Of a stretch of DNA of 64,000 nt, positions 24,996 through 36,108 are shown piece by piece. The notes under the pieces are model-generated. The model searched no databases. It saw nothing but the letters and a program-made list of their open reading frames with translations, and was not told the origin of the DNA. The position numbers were made by a program, and so were the translations under genes. Positions within the stretch are counted from its first letter, which is position 1. The number at the start of each line of letters is the position of its first letter. The stretch comes from Achatina immaculata (lineage: Eukaryota > Mollusca > Gastropoda > Stylommatophora > Achatinidae), in the NCBI GenBank assembly GCA_009760885.1, contig CM019702.1, positions 52,923,282-52,987,281 of the forward strand. Direction: 5' to 3'.

Positions 24996-27900
24996 CTATT
25001 CTGATTTGTCCTTGCAAAAGATTATGTTAAAAGTGTCTCTGTATTTGCTGCTCCCATGATAATAAATAATAATATTCATAGAGGAATTAATAGACTCAAG
25101 CAGAAGTCCAAAACTGCTGACGACTGCTGTTAGTGCTATATGCTTTCCTGTAATATAAAGTTCTGGTTCAATTGCAATGACAATCATCAAGATGGTAACT
25201 GGGACGAAGCAGGAAATAAATAAAGTGGAAATCATCAAAACCATCCTGGCAACTTTCTCATGACGACCAGAGATATCTTTGTGCGAAGATATCTTCTTAT
25301 CTTTATGCCACTTTGCTCTTATGTGAAGGCTACTTATGATGACTGCCGTACAGATAATAATGATAATGAAAGCAGAAAACGGCAATACAAAATTATTGAC
25401 GATGAAAGAAATATGTTCAACTCGATGGCTGTTTTCAGCGGATATAATGCCTATTAGTGTCTTGTTTCTTGCCAGAAAGAATGTCATACCCAGTCTGTTG
25501 ACAACATAGATCGGGCTATCACCTGCCAAAGAAACTATGTAGACGGAAACGATGGTGACACAAACTCGTTTTGAGGTGACGATATTTTTTACCTGAAAAA
25601 TAAGTAAAGAACCATTTATTTATTTATCATTTTTGACTTAGTTATTTTAATTATTTACAAGAAGTCTTGAACCTTTGTCAATTATTAAAATATATGGTGG
25701 ATATATATTTTCACTAAACAACAACAGATATGTTGTTGTCAAATAATGATAACAGGCATTTGAACTCAAAGATGAACCCGTAAGGAGATGTTTAAATGTC
25801 TGTTTAAAAATAAAATCAAGCTAATTAGAAAATAATAAAACCTTAATGAACATGTCTTTAGCCACATTAATCACGATAAGCACACTGAAACGTGAATGAG
25901 AATGAGAAACATATTAGTTAACACATCCTTATCAATGAATGTTAGAAAACGAGTCCTAAAATGCTATATTGAACCTATCTTGTTATATGGAAGTGAATCA
26001 TGGACAATAGGCAAGTCTGCACAAAAATCATTGGAAGCAGCAGAAATGTGGTTTATTAGAAGAATGTTGCGAATCCCCTGGACAGCAAAAATAACTAATG
26101 AAGAATGTATGAGAAGAGCTGGAGAGACAAAAAACCTTGTCAGAAAGATAAGAGAGAGACAATGTACTTTCATAGGACATGCAATGAGAAGAGGGACATT
26201 GAAAATATTATAACAACAGGAAAAATAGAAGGAAGAAGATCAAGAGGAAGACCAAGAGAAATGATACTGGACAGTCTGACGGGATGGTGTGAGAGGAGAT
26301 CACCAACTGAACTGATGGCCTGCATGAAGGATCGGGTACTCTGGAGAAGCATAATAGCCAACGCCAGTCGGCACGGCACCTGATGACGATGATGATGACA
26401 CTGAAACGTGCATTCTTAAATGCGAACTATCGTGACATCATCAAACTATAGATCAGCACGTTTTTGATTTACATAGCTACGACTCTTAAAAAAACACACA
26501 CACTACAGTAGTGAATCCCATGGCAAATTTTTTTTTTCATTCTTTCATATACATTGTATCTCATTTAGATATTAATTATAAACAAGCTTCTAGATTACAT
26601 TAGTAATCAATTAGAGAAGGAAACATTGCCTGAAGAAATAATTAAATACCAGTATATTTAATGTTCATAGACATCGGACCTTGTGTGAATAATCAAAATA
26701 TGCACTGAAGAGAAACTTTAGCTAAATGACTGTATGTTAAGACGGGTTACGTTGTGGTCAAACGGTGATAATATAAATGTGTGGATGTGAGTGAAATAGA
26801 CGTATTTAGGTTTGAAAAAGTATGATAATTTTAAAAAATGAAGAAAACACTTTCACATCAGAATAGCCAGAACAAACAGTCTGAAGTACACTCATACTTG
26901 TGTGTGAACTGCTATGACAATTTCAGAAGAAAAGACATAATGCACTGATAAGTATAGCTAATTCTCTTTCACACGCTCGTACATAACATCAATGAAAACC
27001 TTGTTTGAGTGATTTCTCCACATTTTGTCTCACATACATGTTCACATCAAACAGCTTTAGGATTTCATTATTATAACATAAATGCAGTAAATAAATGATT
27101 TTTTTTTTCAATTCAGCATGTTTATTTTATTATATAAAATAAAGAGTGGAATGTTATGAGTGGAATGTTACGAATAAACAGATATAAAGAATTGAATGAC
27201 GAAATGTACATTCTCTTCTGTACGGAATTCAACATCCTGGCTGGTCTGACATTCTGATTATCATCCTCTTACTTATCATAAACATTTAGTTTGTTTATCA
27301 CTTGCATACTCGTATTTCATAAAGAGCATGTGCATTTTTTTAATCAGACAATTTAGAACGCTGAATAGATTTCGCTAGAAAAAGTCAATTATATAAACTG
27401 ATATGATTTAATAACACAGAAGATCAGATGTACACAAATATTTATTTATTGAATTGATAGCTCACGTGTCTGCCATTATTGAATCAGTGTTGATATATGA
27501 TATGATTCTTGATCTATTTAAAGTGTATACTTTCCATTGTAACTTAAAGAGGAACATTTTATATATTTATAACATAACAGGAGAAAAAAAATTAGACATT
27601 TTAGTGCATATTTAAACATTTATTCTTGTGAAATCGGTAAATCATGCCAACCTGTAAAGGCAATACGATACACAGACATCTCTCCAGAGTGATTATCGCT
27701 GTGATCCAACTGCTCACTCGTGCAAAAGTAAGATGTGGTAAAGAACCGGTCAAATAGAGAACTCCAAGAACATCAAATGGTACATCAGCTTTCATAAAGG
27801 CGGGAGTCATGCACAGGTTCGTCCACATCTGTGTTAATATACATCCCAGGTCAGAGACTGACAGACCTGTGTGCATAGAACACAACTTCGTTTGTGAACA

Positions 27901-30900
27901 AAACCACTATACAATTACTTATTTGAAATATAAATAGCAGTTCTATTACAAACTGTTATTTTCCATATACTAGGCATTAACACATTTATAGTATTGCATT
28001 GGATATATGGATGTTATTACAATGAAGACTAAGAAAAGGTTTATTTGTAAATTACACAGTAATATATTACTTACCTACCATATGTCATTTCCACCATTAT
28101 TATATATCTTGCTAGAAGCTGAAAATACTCATGTATCTCGAGTGATGTTCATGTTGTTGTTGTTTGTTTCTTCTTCTTCTTCTTCGTTCGCATTGTCTGT
28201 CTATATCTGCAGTCCTATCTCTTGGGTAAATGTCACTGTTTTTTGTAACTCATGTATGGAACCGTAGAGCTTATCTTCTTTAGTGGTTTCACTGGGCCAG
28301 TAATTATTTCTCAGTGTCTCATAGTTGATGCAGTTCTGGCAGATATGTTCCACAGTTTGGGGCACCTGGGCACATGTACATAGATTAGTAGCACCAACCT
28401 TAAACTTTGTATACATATGACTTCGGAGTCGGCTGTGTCCTGTTCGGAGACGGAAGATGTTGACATGTTCCTTTCTGTTTAGCATGTGATAGTCATCATG
28501 TGGTGGTGTTTGTGGTTTCCTGCAGGTTTTTATCATGCTTTTCTTCTGATTATAGGTGATTGGTATGTCTAGTTGCTCCAATTCAGTGCCCTCTTTGGCC
28601 AGATGGTCAGCTTTTTCATTGTCTGGTATCCCACAGTGGGAGGGAATCCATTGCAAAGTGACTCCATGTTGTAAGCCAATTTTTGACAAGGCATCTTTAA
28701 GGTCTGGTAGTTTGTTGCACTGAAGAGCTTCCAGTACTGACCTAGCATCTGTGAGAATTACTACAGGATATGTATCAATTCTGGAGTCTGATAGTTTTTC
28801 AACTGCAGCAATAATTGCACTAACTTCTGCATCAAAGTTGTTGCAATATTTACCAGTGGGTATGGAAATTTTGTCAATGGTGTTGTTTGGATATTCAATA
28901 TATGCTCCTGCCCCTCCATTCTTTATGGCATTATGTGCAGATCCATCTGTATACACGCGTATCCAGGTGTCACATGGATATTTGTCATCTGGAACACTAA
29001 GTGTGGCTGTTGATCTTACAAAACTGCTCTGCATCTCACCATTCTGCACACCTTTCACTTCAGTCTGAATAGTTATTTGTTTATAATCTGCTTCTTTCCA
29101 TGGTGTATGCCCTGGTACAGATGATAATGGAGCGACTACAGTTGGAAGGTCAGGTATCAGCTTACGCATACGCTTGGCCTGATGAATGAAGCTGCTTCTT
29201 TTAAGCCGTCCTAATGCCAAGTTATTGAATCTCTCCTTCAGGGGATGGCTTACAGAGCTAAGGAATTTTTCTCCCATGGTCATGACCTTTGTGTCTCTAC
29301 GTTCCTTTAGCGGTTGAACACTAACTATTTTCTGCATTTCTACTATTGGTGTGGACCTCATGGCACCTGTGATAATCCGTAGTGACTGATTTTGAACCTT
29401 GTCTAGATTATGCACCGTAGTGTTTGATGCTGTGCACCAAGATGTTGAGCCATATTCTAAATGTGGCAGAATACTTTGCTGATATACATTCTTGAGGATT
29501 CTTTCACTAGCTCCCCATGTGGTTCCAGTCAATTTTCTTAATATGGCTAGTTTTCTTCTGGCTTTTGCTTCTGCATTGTTGATGTGTTGCTTCCACATCA
29601 GTTTTGAGTCAAGAGTCACTCCTAAGTAAGTGGGTTGGTTGTCCATCCTTAAGGGTATTTCATTTACAAAGATCTTACCTGCTTTCTGTTTAGATGAGAG
29701 GGTGAATAGAGTGGTACTTGATTTCTCTGTGTTTATACTTACACACCATTTGTTTGTCCATGATGTCAAGATGTTTGCTGCTCTTTGGAGTCTCTGTGTA
29801 GCAACTGTCGCATATTCATCTGTACACCACATGACCAGATCATCTGCATACAGTGCCGCTTTGATTCCATAGGGAAGTTCCTTGACCAGGTCATTAATGA
29901 ATACAAGGAATAGTGTAGGCGAAAGGACTCGTCTTTGTGGTACACCGTGTCGCAGAAGTACTTTCTGGCTTTTGTGTCCATCCATTACTACTCTAGCTCC
30001 TCTATTGTGTAAATAGGACTTTATCCAGTTGTATAGTCTTCCATTCACATTGCAGTTTAATAGTTTCCACAGCAGACCTTTTTTCCATTCTATATCAAAG
30101 GTTTTCTTCAGGTCTATCCATGCAGCTAGTACAAGGTTCTTCTCTTGGAATGCATCCTCAGTCTCTTGAGAGAGATAGGTCACTTGATCTTCCGTACTGT
30201 AGTACTGCCTAAATCCTGCTTGTTGTGGAACGAGAAGGTTTTCACTTTCTAGGTACCATTTTAGCCTCAGGTCAATGATGCGTTCCATCGTTTTGCATAG
30301 GCAACTAGTGAGACTGATTGGCCTGTAGCTGGAGGCAGTATCACTGTCTTTCCCTGGTTTTAGCAGTGGTACCATGCTTGCTTCCTTCCAGATTTGAGGT
30401 AACTTACCTGTGCTCCAGCACATATTGAAAATATCCAACAGCTTTCCCATTGCTGCCATTCCCAGGTTCTTGATCATTTCATTGGACACTCCATCTGGTC
30501 CTGGTGATTTCCTTGGTTTCAGTTTACTAACTGCTAGGTCTAACTCATTGCGTGTGATTGGTGCATCCATGACCTCCACTTTTCTGACTTGTTCCTCCTC
30601 TTTCTGTGGCTCGATGCGCACTGTACGCTCCTTCTCTGAATGGATATCAATGTTGCAGTCCTGTGCAAACATGCGAGCAAAGTGATCTGCTACCTGCTTA
30701 CCTGTAAGAGTTTTCCCATCCTCTATTAGTGTAACCTTTGTGCTTCTTCCAGTACTCTCATCATTTAACTGTTTGATTAGTTTCCACAGTTTCCTTCCAT
30801 CCTTTTCAAAGTTTAGGGACTCTGTTTTCTCTCTCCAACTTTCCCGTCTGGCTTGCAGCTTTGCTCTCTTAAATTTGGCCTTAGAATGTTGGTAATTATT

Positions 30901-33900
30901 GTGGTGTTCTTGGCATGGTCTATTTTCTGCTTGCTTTCCAGCTGCTTCCTCGTCATCATGGAGTTTTCCCAGCTCACTAGACCAGTAAGGTTTATAGTCC
31001 CTGCGAGCTCCTCTGGGAATGGTTTCACGAGCGGCCTGAAGGATACAAGCATTGAATTCCTTCACTATGCTGTTAATATCCTTACCTTCTATGGACAGCT
31101 GTCCCACCAGGATACCTGTACGATGTGTGTACATTGTCCAGTTTGCTTTTTTATAGTTCCATCTGGGGAGAGGGCTACTGGTGTTAAGGAGTTCATTTTC
31201 TATTGTCAGGAAGACTGGTCGATTGTCGCTACCTCCAAGTTGTTTTCCAACTTCACGTGTAATGTTCCACTTCAGATCTGGAGAATGGAATGACAGATCT
31301 GGTGTTGATTTTCTATGCCAAGCCCTTGAGTAAAATGTTGGGGGATCCATTGGCTGGTTGATCAGGAGAAGTCCATTATCATCCTGCCAGCTCTCAACTT
31401 CCTCTCCTCTCTTGTCTATGTGGTCATAGCCCCAGCTCTGGGAATGGCTGTTAAAATCACCACAGACCATCAGTTTCTCTTTGTGTGGGATTGTTTCTAA
31501 AGCAAGTGGGCGGTCATTAGGACAGTAATAGTTACGGAGGTGGAAATCTGTATTACTACTTTTTAGATGGATCATCTGGTATTCGGCTCCTTTCATGTAT
31601 ACTCCCACCTGACATGCGCTGATGTTATTCTTAACAAGTGTGAGTATTCCTCCTTTTCTTCTGTCTTGTCGGTCTGATCTAAAACACTGGTAGCCTCTGA
31701 TTTTAAAGGCGGCATCTTTGGTTAGGTGTGTCTCCTGTATGCAGCATATACTTACCTGCTATGCAAAAAGTATGTTCTCTAGTTCCAACTTTTTGCTATA
31801 GCCGTCTCTAACACTGCTGACACCCTCAGCATTCCACTGCATTATTTTAAGTTCTTGCTTTTTTGGCTGTTTTCTTCCGTTGTATTTTTTGACCAGTAGC
31901 TCTACTCTCATGTCTCCTGACTCCACAAGACGAACTGAGAGAACCTCCAGTAGCATTGGGTGGACCCTTTCGAGGCAGGGGGCCCGGCACTGCACCTGCC
32001 TGGTTAGTCTTCACAGGGCGAGCACCATGTTTGAAAACTGCAGATAGAGACATTTCATTAGCGATAATGCGTGTTACCCTGATTTTTGCGATGCGCCTTT
32101 TGGCTGGGTAACTCCGACTTCAGCACCTTTCCTTGCTAGGGCAGACTGTGGTCTTGCTCGGACTGCCATGAAGACAGGGGTGTAGGCCGGCCTGGCCAGA
32201 GCATTGTTTTCCAGCCTCTGGTGCCTGTATGTAAGTCCCTTCTCCATGTCAGATGGTTTTGAGACAGTTCCACAAAGACACTCTGACTTTGAGATGAGGA
32301 ATCTGATGAGTGCTTCAACGATATCCATTGCCCGCCACCCATAGTCTACTGGCTCTGTTTTGTTTACATCATTCTAATAGCCATTGTTGTAAAGACCCAT
32401 AGGCTTGTCACGTCCTGGATTCATTGCTTTCACACCAGACTTCCCTCATCCCCGCCAGAGATCTCCATGTCCCCATCCGTCCACCAACCTGACATTACAT
32501 TTTACAAAAATAACAATTACAATTAGTGTTGATTGCTACAAATTTCTGAGCTACAGAGGTAGGTCAGAGTTTTTAAGCAAACAGATCTATGTTCCCTGTC
32601 TCACAAACACTATGTTAAGATAAGTGTGCTCTTAACACAGTTGTTCCCAGGGGAAGCTGGTCTGTAACGTTTACTATGACAAACACCGTCAGTACAGAGC
32701 TGGTCTGCAAGGTTTACTATGACAAACTCTGTCAGCATAGAAACTGGTTTGTAATGTGTACTATGACAAAGATTAACTAACATATCTGTGTTGGTTTGCA
32801 AAATCTGACAAATGACACTTTCTTCTATGAGAGCTTTTCTATCAGCTGTCATTACTGTATGTGTTCTATTTCTTTTCAGTTTAACAGAAACGATGTACAA
32901 GCACATTATGGGTGAACAGATTGTCAGACGATAGAAACACATGATGACTTGTGAACTGCAAGTCTTGCTGAAATTACCACGTTGTCTGAAACAGTCCAAG
33001 CTACCGAAATGTCTAATTTTTCAGAAAACAAATGTATCTTTCCACTGTCAAGATGGTGGCAACAAATTCTAAATCACTGACTTGATCCTACACATAGTTC
33101 AGAACCTTCTCACAGCATCACATCACAACTCCTCTACCCTAACTATAATCATCTATTTCACCTTCTCCTGACTAGGTTAACATTGTATCACTCCCTCTTC
33201 CCTCCATGGTTTTCCCACCCACTACCCTCAGTTAAGACCCACCCACCACAAGTCCCCATTTAAACATTCTCTACGGTCCACCATGCCCATTTCTGAGCAA
33301 CCCACATCTACTTACAAGTTACAGCTAAGTGCCCTATTCATTTTATTCCCTTTTTTTAAACATAGCATTCATGTGAATCTATACTTTATCTCCTCTCTCT
33401 CTTTCTTCGTCCTGTGTGGTCCGAAACGTCACAACTTTGTAATAAAGCTGTTCCTATTTTTTTCCTAGTTTATACATTCTGATTTGATCGAGACTGCCAG
33501 TATACAAACCAGCTTTTCAGATTACTACATGCAGACAAATACACGTCTTTTAATCTCTTTCCACAGAAATGAACCATTTTAACTAATAAACTTTACAATT
33601 CACTAAAATTTGCTATAAAAATGCGATACTACACAGAAACTTCGTCCAGCAGATTCCTCTAGTTGTTTGTTTGTTTGTTTGTTTGTTTGTTTTGTTTTTT
33701 GTTTTTGTTTTTGGTTTTTTGTTTTTAATATCCCAAGGATTATCATGATTTTTTTTTCTATAGGATTCATTTTCTTCTATTCTTTACTTATACTGTTTTA
33801 AAAACCTCATATTCAATATACTCGATACAATTCACATAATGTTTATTGCTGTTTTCTTATAGTATAGTAAATGTTTCTTTATTGACAATAAACTAACCTT

Positions 33901-35236
33901 CACATTGCTCAAAGAAACCACATCTATGTTGCTTTAAACCATGTGTACATGGTATTTTTATTATTTATTATCATAGACTAAGATTATCTTTATATTGCAT
34001 TTTAAACAATTTTACGATATTCAGCGAGTTTGCGTCTACGGCAATGGAAATGTTAGTTGCTCAAGATGTGGTTAATGACGTCAATTGTGACGGATTCACA
34101 GAGTATACTTCGTAAGATTGACAAGTATTTGCTTCGAAAAGAATGGGTTCATCTGTTAAGCCAGTCAGGTGTGACAAGTCTAACGTGGCTTTACTTCCAG
34201 GATATACAGGAGTACATGTCAGTGATGTGGCAGAACAGTCACAAATAAATGGCAGACTGAGAGTGGACAAGGTGACATTTCAAAGTTTGTACTGGCCAGG
34301 CTGTGGGAGAATGAAGTGCGGGAATGGAAGAACAATGTAGCTGTGAGGAGACTGCTGGAGCTAGGACAAATTAAATGTGCCGAGATGAAATCAGAACTAT
34401 GTGGCATAAAGCTCATCGTAAACAACAAACATTTGACAGGAACTATTAGCAAACATACTTTTCAGTGGATGCTATGACATGCGGCTGAGCATAAATAGGG
34501 TCGTTCCGACTGTAGTGAAGCCGGTGTTGAATTTTTAACTTTGAACGTTGAACTTTATTGATTACTGGAAACATTTTCTTTCTTGAAATAGTCATTTCTT
34601 TAAAGTATTTTCCTGTTTTTTATCGATACTCCAACCTCTAGCTTGTCCTCTTATTCCTCCTTGCTTTCTATCTTTCAGTATTGAGAAGACGTCTTGATTA
34701 GAGTCGTTGATTTGTTTCAGTTTAATTTCTAACTGATCATAATTTCTATCCCACCAACCGTAGCAGACTATGTCCAGTTTTCTTAAAGAACAGATCATTG
34801 ATACGGTACTAAGCGTGAATTTATTTTTGTCGTGTCGTTTCTCTTTTCTTTAATAAAGTCAAATATGCCGAACTATGTGGAGTATTGTTATTGCTGTTAT
34901 TGGTGAATAGTTCACTCATGCATCTTTTCTTGTTAACGTTTCTTGCTTATTATTTTCTCTTTCTGTTTTAGCAAAGCATGCACCATTCATGTTCGTCTAA
35001 CACTGCTGTTTCTTTGAAACAATTAGGTGCAGTTTTTGCACCGTGCTTTACATTAAAAATTAAGCCGCGGAACATGTTGCGTTACTGCCAAAGACTGACG
35101 GGTGTAAGTGCAATCTATATTCTTTCTCATGTCCTCTCATGGCTAACTAATGATCTGAAACACAGACAAACGTACCTGCATTAAAGAAACTAAATAATAT
35201 CCCTGCGGGGTCTAATTTGTTTTATAACCAGTATAC

Positions 35237-35284
<48 letters not shown>

Positions 35285-36108
35285 AGAGTAATGTTCTAAA
35301 TGTAATACTCTATGGACGTGAATGCTGGAAAATCACTAAAACCATATCAGCGTTTATTTTTTTATAAACAATGAGTAAATTGTCGGTATTATATCCACTT
35401 ATTATTATTTTAATGGAAGTGAAAAATCACTAAAACCATAGAAAACAAGCGGAATTCTTTTCTAAAACTAAATGTTTACGAAGAACACAATAAGAAATAA
35501 CATTTTGTTGGCGGAAATGCAGATGAAGCCACTGACAGCAATTATTGAGGAAAGAAGTTGGCGATGGTTGGGACATGTGCTCCGAATGACTGACAACTCA
35601 CTACCAAAAAAAGCACTAAGATGGACACCACAGGGCAACAGATGTAAGGGTAGACCAAAAGAGACATGGAGAAGAACAACAGAGAGGATATTGAGCAATA
35701 GAGGGCTTACCTGGGCAAGAGCAGAGAAAGGCAAAGTACAGGCATTTGTGGAAAACCCTTTGCTAAACCCCATGTGCCTTGGCACTTAAGGTTCAGAGAG
35801 ATACATTCTATATATATATATATAAACATTAATCAGCACATTATTAATTAATTAATTAACTGATCTGATATTTATAACTACTGACCTTCTTGAAGCTTAC
35901 CTAAAAGGCTAACGTTGATTGGTTCTTTGAAGCCAAGTCTTACAAAGCATGTGATGTTTATGGCGTTCGTTACCAGGCCAAAAATGTTAACCATTTGACA
36001 CAGAACTCCTGATATGCACCATGACAGTATGTCCGCTACCTGGCTTGTTATAAGGGGATGCTCGTGTGAAGAAATTCTAAAAGTGGAAACATTGCCTGTC
36101 TGTGTCAT
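24996..36108 (-). CDS. Rhodopsin-like chemosensory GPCR, gene B (3 exons, 339 aa)
   Basis: Exons (minus strand): 1 at 35901-36108, 2 at 27652-27866, 3 at 24996-25592, all the same lengths as in genes A and C. Donors G|GTAAGC and CAG|GTTGGC, acceptors ...ACACAG and ...TTTTTCAG, phases 1 and 0. An in-frame TAA lies four codons before the start. Motifs: Asn6-Val-Ser glycosylation site, 'GLVTN' in TM1, Asp75 in TM2, 'ERCLCI' at 131-136, 'FVLPF' in TM5, 'CFVP' in TM6, 'NSSMNIIIYY' in TM7, short basic/acidic C-terminus. Exon 3 differs from gene C at about a dozen of 597 bases, six of the residues changed. Intron 1 is 8.0 kb because a 5.5 kb LINE is inserted there; intron 2 carries a 503-bp RTE fragment. 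Both insertions are intronic and leave the coding frame intact. Function inferred from family. Confidence 0.9.
25895..26397 (+). mobile_element. RTE-like LINE 3' fragment, TSD-flanked, in intron 2 of gene B
   Basis: Nearly identical to the 3' end of the 17060-18772 element ('LYGSESWTI', 'FIRRMLRIPWTAK', 'ASRHGT', then GATGATGATG). It is flanked by 13-bp duplications ACACTGAAACGTG at 25882-25894 and 26398-26410. Gene C has the unoccupied site at 48510-48522. The 105-codon open frame is part of the old RT ORF, not a host gene. Confidence 0.92.
28201..31995 (-). CDS. LINE ORF2: endonuclease-RT-RNase H, one in-frame TAG
   Basis: One frame runs from Met at 31995 to the stop at 28201, about 1264 codons, interrupted only by a TAG at 31756-31758 after 'ENILFA'. 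Domains in order: AP-endonuclease ('IMQWNAEGV', then after the TAG 'CIQETHL', 'GDFNSHSQSWG', 'GSDNRPVFL'); RT ('KLKPRKSPGPDGVSNEM', motif A 'AAWIDLKKTFD', 'GVPQRRVLSPTLF' where GVPQGSVLSP is usual, 'LYADDLVMWC' near 29830-29853); a linker; RNase H ('VYTDGSA' near 28945, 'FDAEVSAI', 'ILTDARS', 'HCGIPDNEKADHLA'), with all four acidic sites present; and a C-terminal Cys/His cluster ('CTCAQVPQTVEHICQNC'). In the endonuclease the usual catalytic His of SDH reads Asn. RNase H after RT places it in the I-like group. It is nearly intact but probably inactive. Confidence 0.85.
31847..32342 (-). pseudogene. LINE ORF1-like region, frame uncertain
   Basis: Upstream of ORF2 on the minus strand, basic Pro/Lys/Arg-rich coding-like sequence is spread over three overlapping frames: 'SECLCGTVSKPSD' to 'KGASQKSG' ending near 32074; 'GARPVKTNQAGAVPGPLPR' to 'QRKKTAKKART' ending at 31847; and a third from 32342. 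None is long enough for a complete ORF1 (usually several hundred codons with zinc knuckles), so ORF1 is either frameshifted and shortened or not recognised. Confidence 0.4.
32655..32790. repeat. 43-bp imperfect direct repeat, ~2.7 copies, in the LINE 5' region
   Basis: Units start 'AGCTGGTCTGTAACGTTTAC' (32655), 'AGCTGGTCTGCAAGGTTTAC' (32698) and 'AACTGGTTTGTAATGTGTAC' (32742), each followed by 'TATGACAAA'. They lie upstream of the ORF1-like region. An open frame at 32610-32999 is a by-product of the repeat. Confidence 0.8.
33661..33732. repeat. (GTTT)n/T-rich simple repeat
   Basis: TTTG-type repeat directly beside the inferred 5' end of the LINE; copy 2 has only a short T run at the matching place (50990-50998). 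Confidence 0.8.
34030..34560 (+). pseudogene. I-like LINE RNase H relic in intron 1 of gene B
   Basis: Same family as 62-735. Fragments such as 'VTDSQSILRK', 'VTSLTWLY', 'GYTGVHVSDVA' and the C-terminal leucine-rich segment appear in different frames. The paralogous relic at 51310-51850 in gene C shows that it was present before the B/C duplication. Confidence 0.7.
34561..35237. other. Intron 1 of gene B, paralogous to 51850-52508
   Basis: No supported gene. A 68-codon plus-strand frame (34978-35184) recurs in gene C (52249-52455), as expected for any sequence in this recent duplication. Confidence 0.5.
35238..35280. repeat. (TA)n microsatellite
   Basis: About 18 TA repeats leading into an RTE fragment; in copy 2 the same site has (TA)n followed by (GT)n. 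Confidence 0.9.
35281..35800 (+). pseudogene. RTE-like LINE 3' fragment ((GA)n-tailed family) in intron 1 of gene B
   Basis: Encodes 'RWLGHVLRMTDNSLP', 'KGRPKETWRRTTERILSNRGLTW' and ends 'GGCACTTAAGGTTCAGAGAGA', as does the 3354-5003 element. It has an internal rearrangement near 35340-35460 where host-like sequence interrupts a repeated 'GGACGTGAATGCTGG' segment. The same structure is in gene C at 52565-53110, so it is older than the duplication. Confidence 0.85.

Larger units (their letters stand above)
28170..33661 (-). mobile_element. I-like non-LTR retrotransposon, probably full length, in intron 1 of gene B
   Basis: Inserted in the receptor's own orientation. The 3' end is 'GCGAACGAAGAAGAAG', i.e. 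a (GAA)n tail, reached about 14 bp after the ORF2 stop. The 5' end is placed at 33661 by an 11-bp direct repeat GTTGTTTGTTT (28159-28169, 33662-33672) and by the uninterrupted sequence in gene C near 50990. The repeat is low-complexity, so the edges may be off by several bases. Contents from the 5' end: about 1.3 kb without a clear ORF and with 43-bp repeats, an ORF1-like region (about 32350-31850), and ORF2 (about 31995-28201). The insertion is absent from copy 2. Confidence 0.85.

Noticed and set aside
25260..25457. Open frame antisense to receptor exon 3, also at 47891-48088
   Set aside because: A shadow of the conserved receptor coding sequence; present in B and C only because of the duplication.
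28201..31608. Long ORF as a host reverse transcriptase gene
   Set aside because: It lies in a TSD-flanked insertion with a (GAA)n tail absent from the sister duplicate; it belongs to a LINE.
34978..35184. 68-codon plus-strand frame preserved at 52249-52455, preceded by a splice-acceptor-like TTCTGTTTTAG
   Set aside because: The surrounding noncoding intron is equally conserved between the two recent duplicates, so conservation carries no coding signal; no domain recognised.
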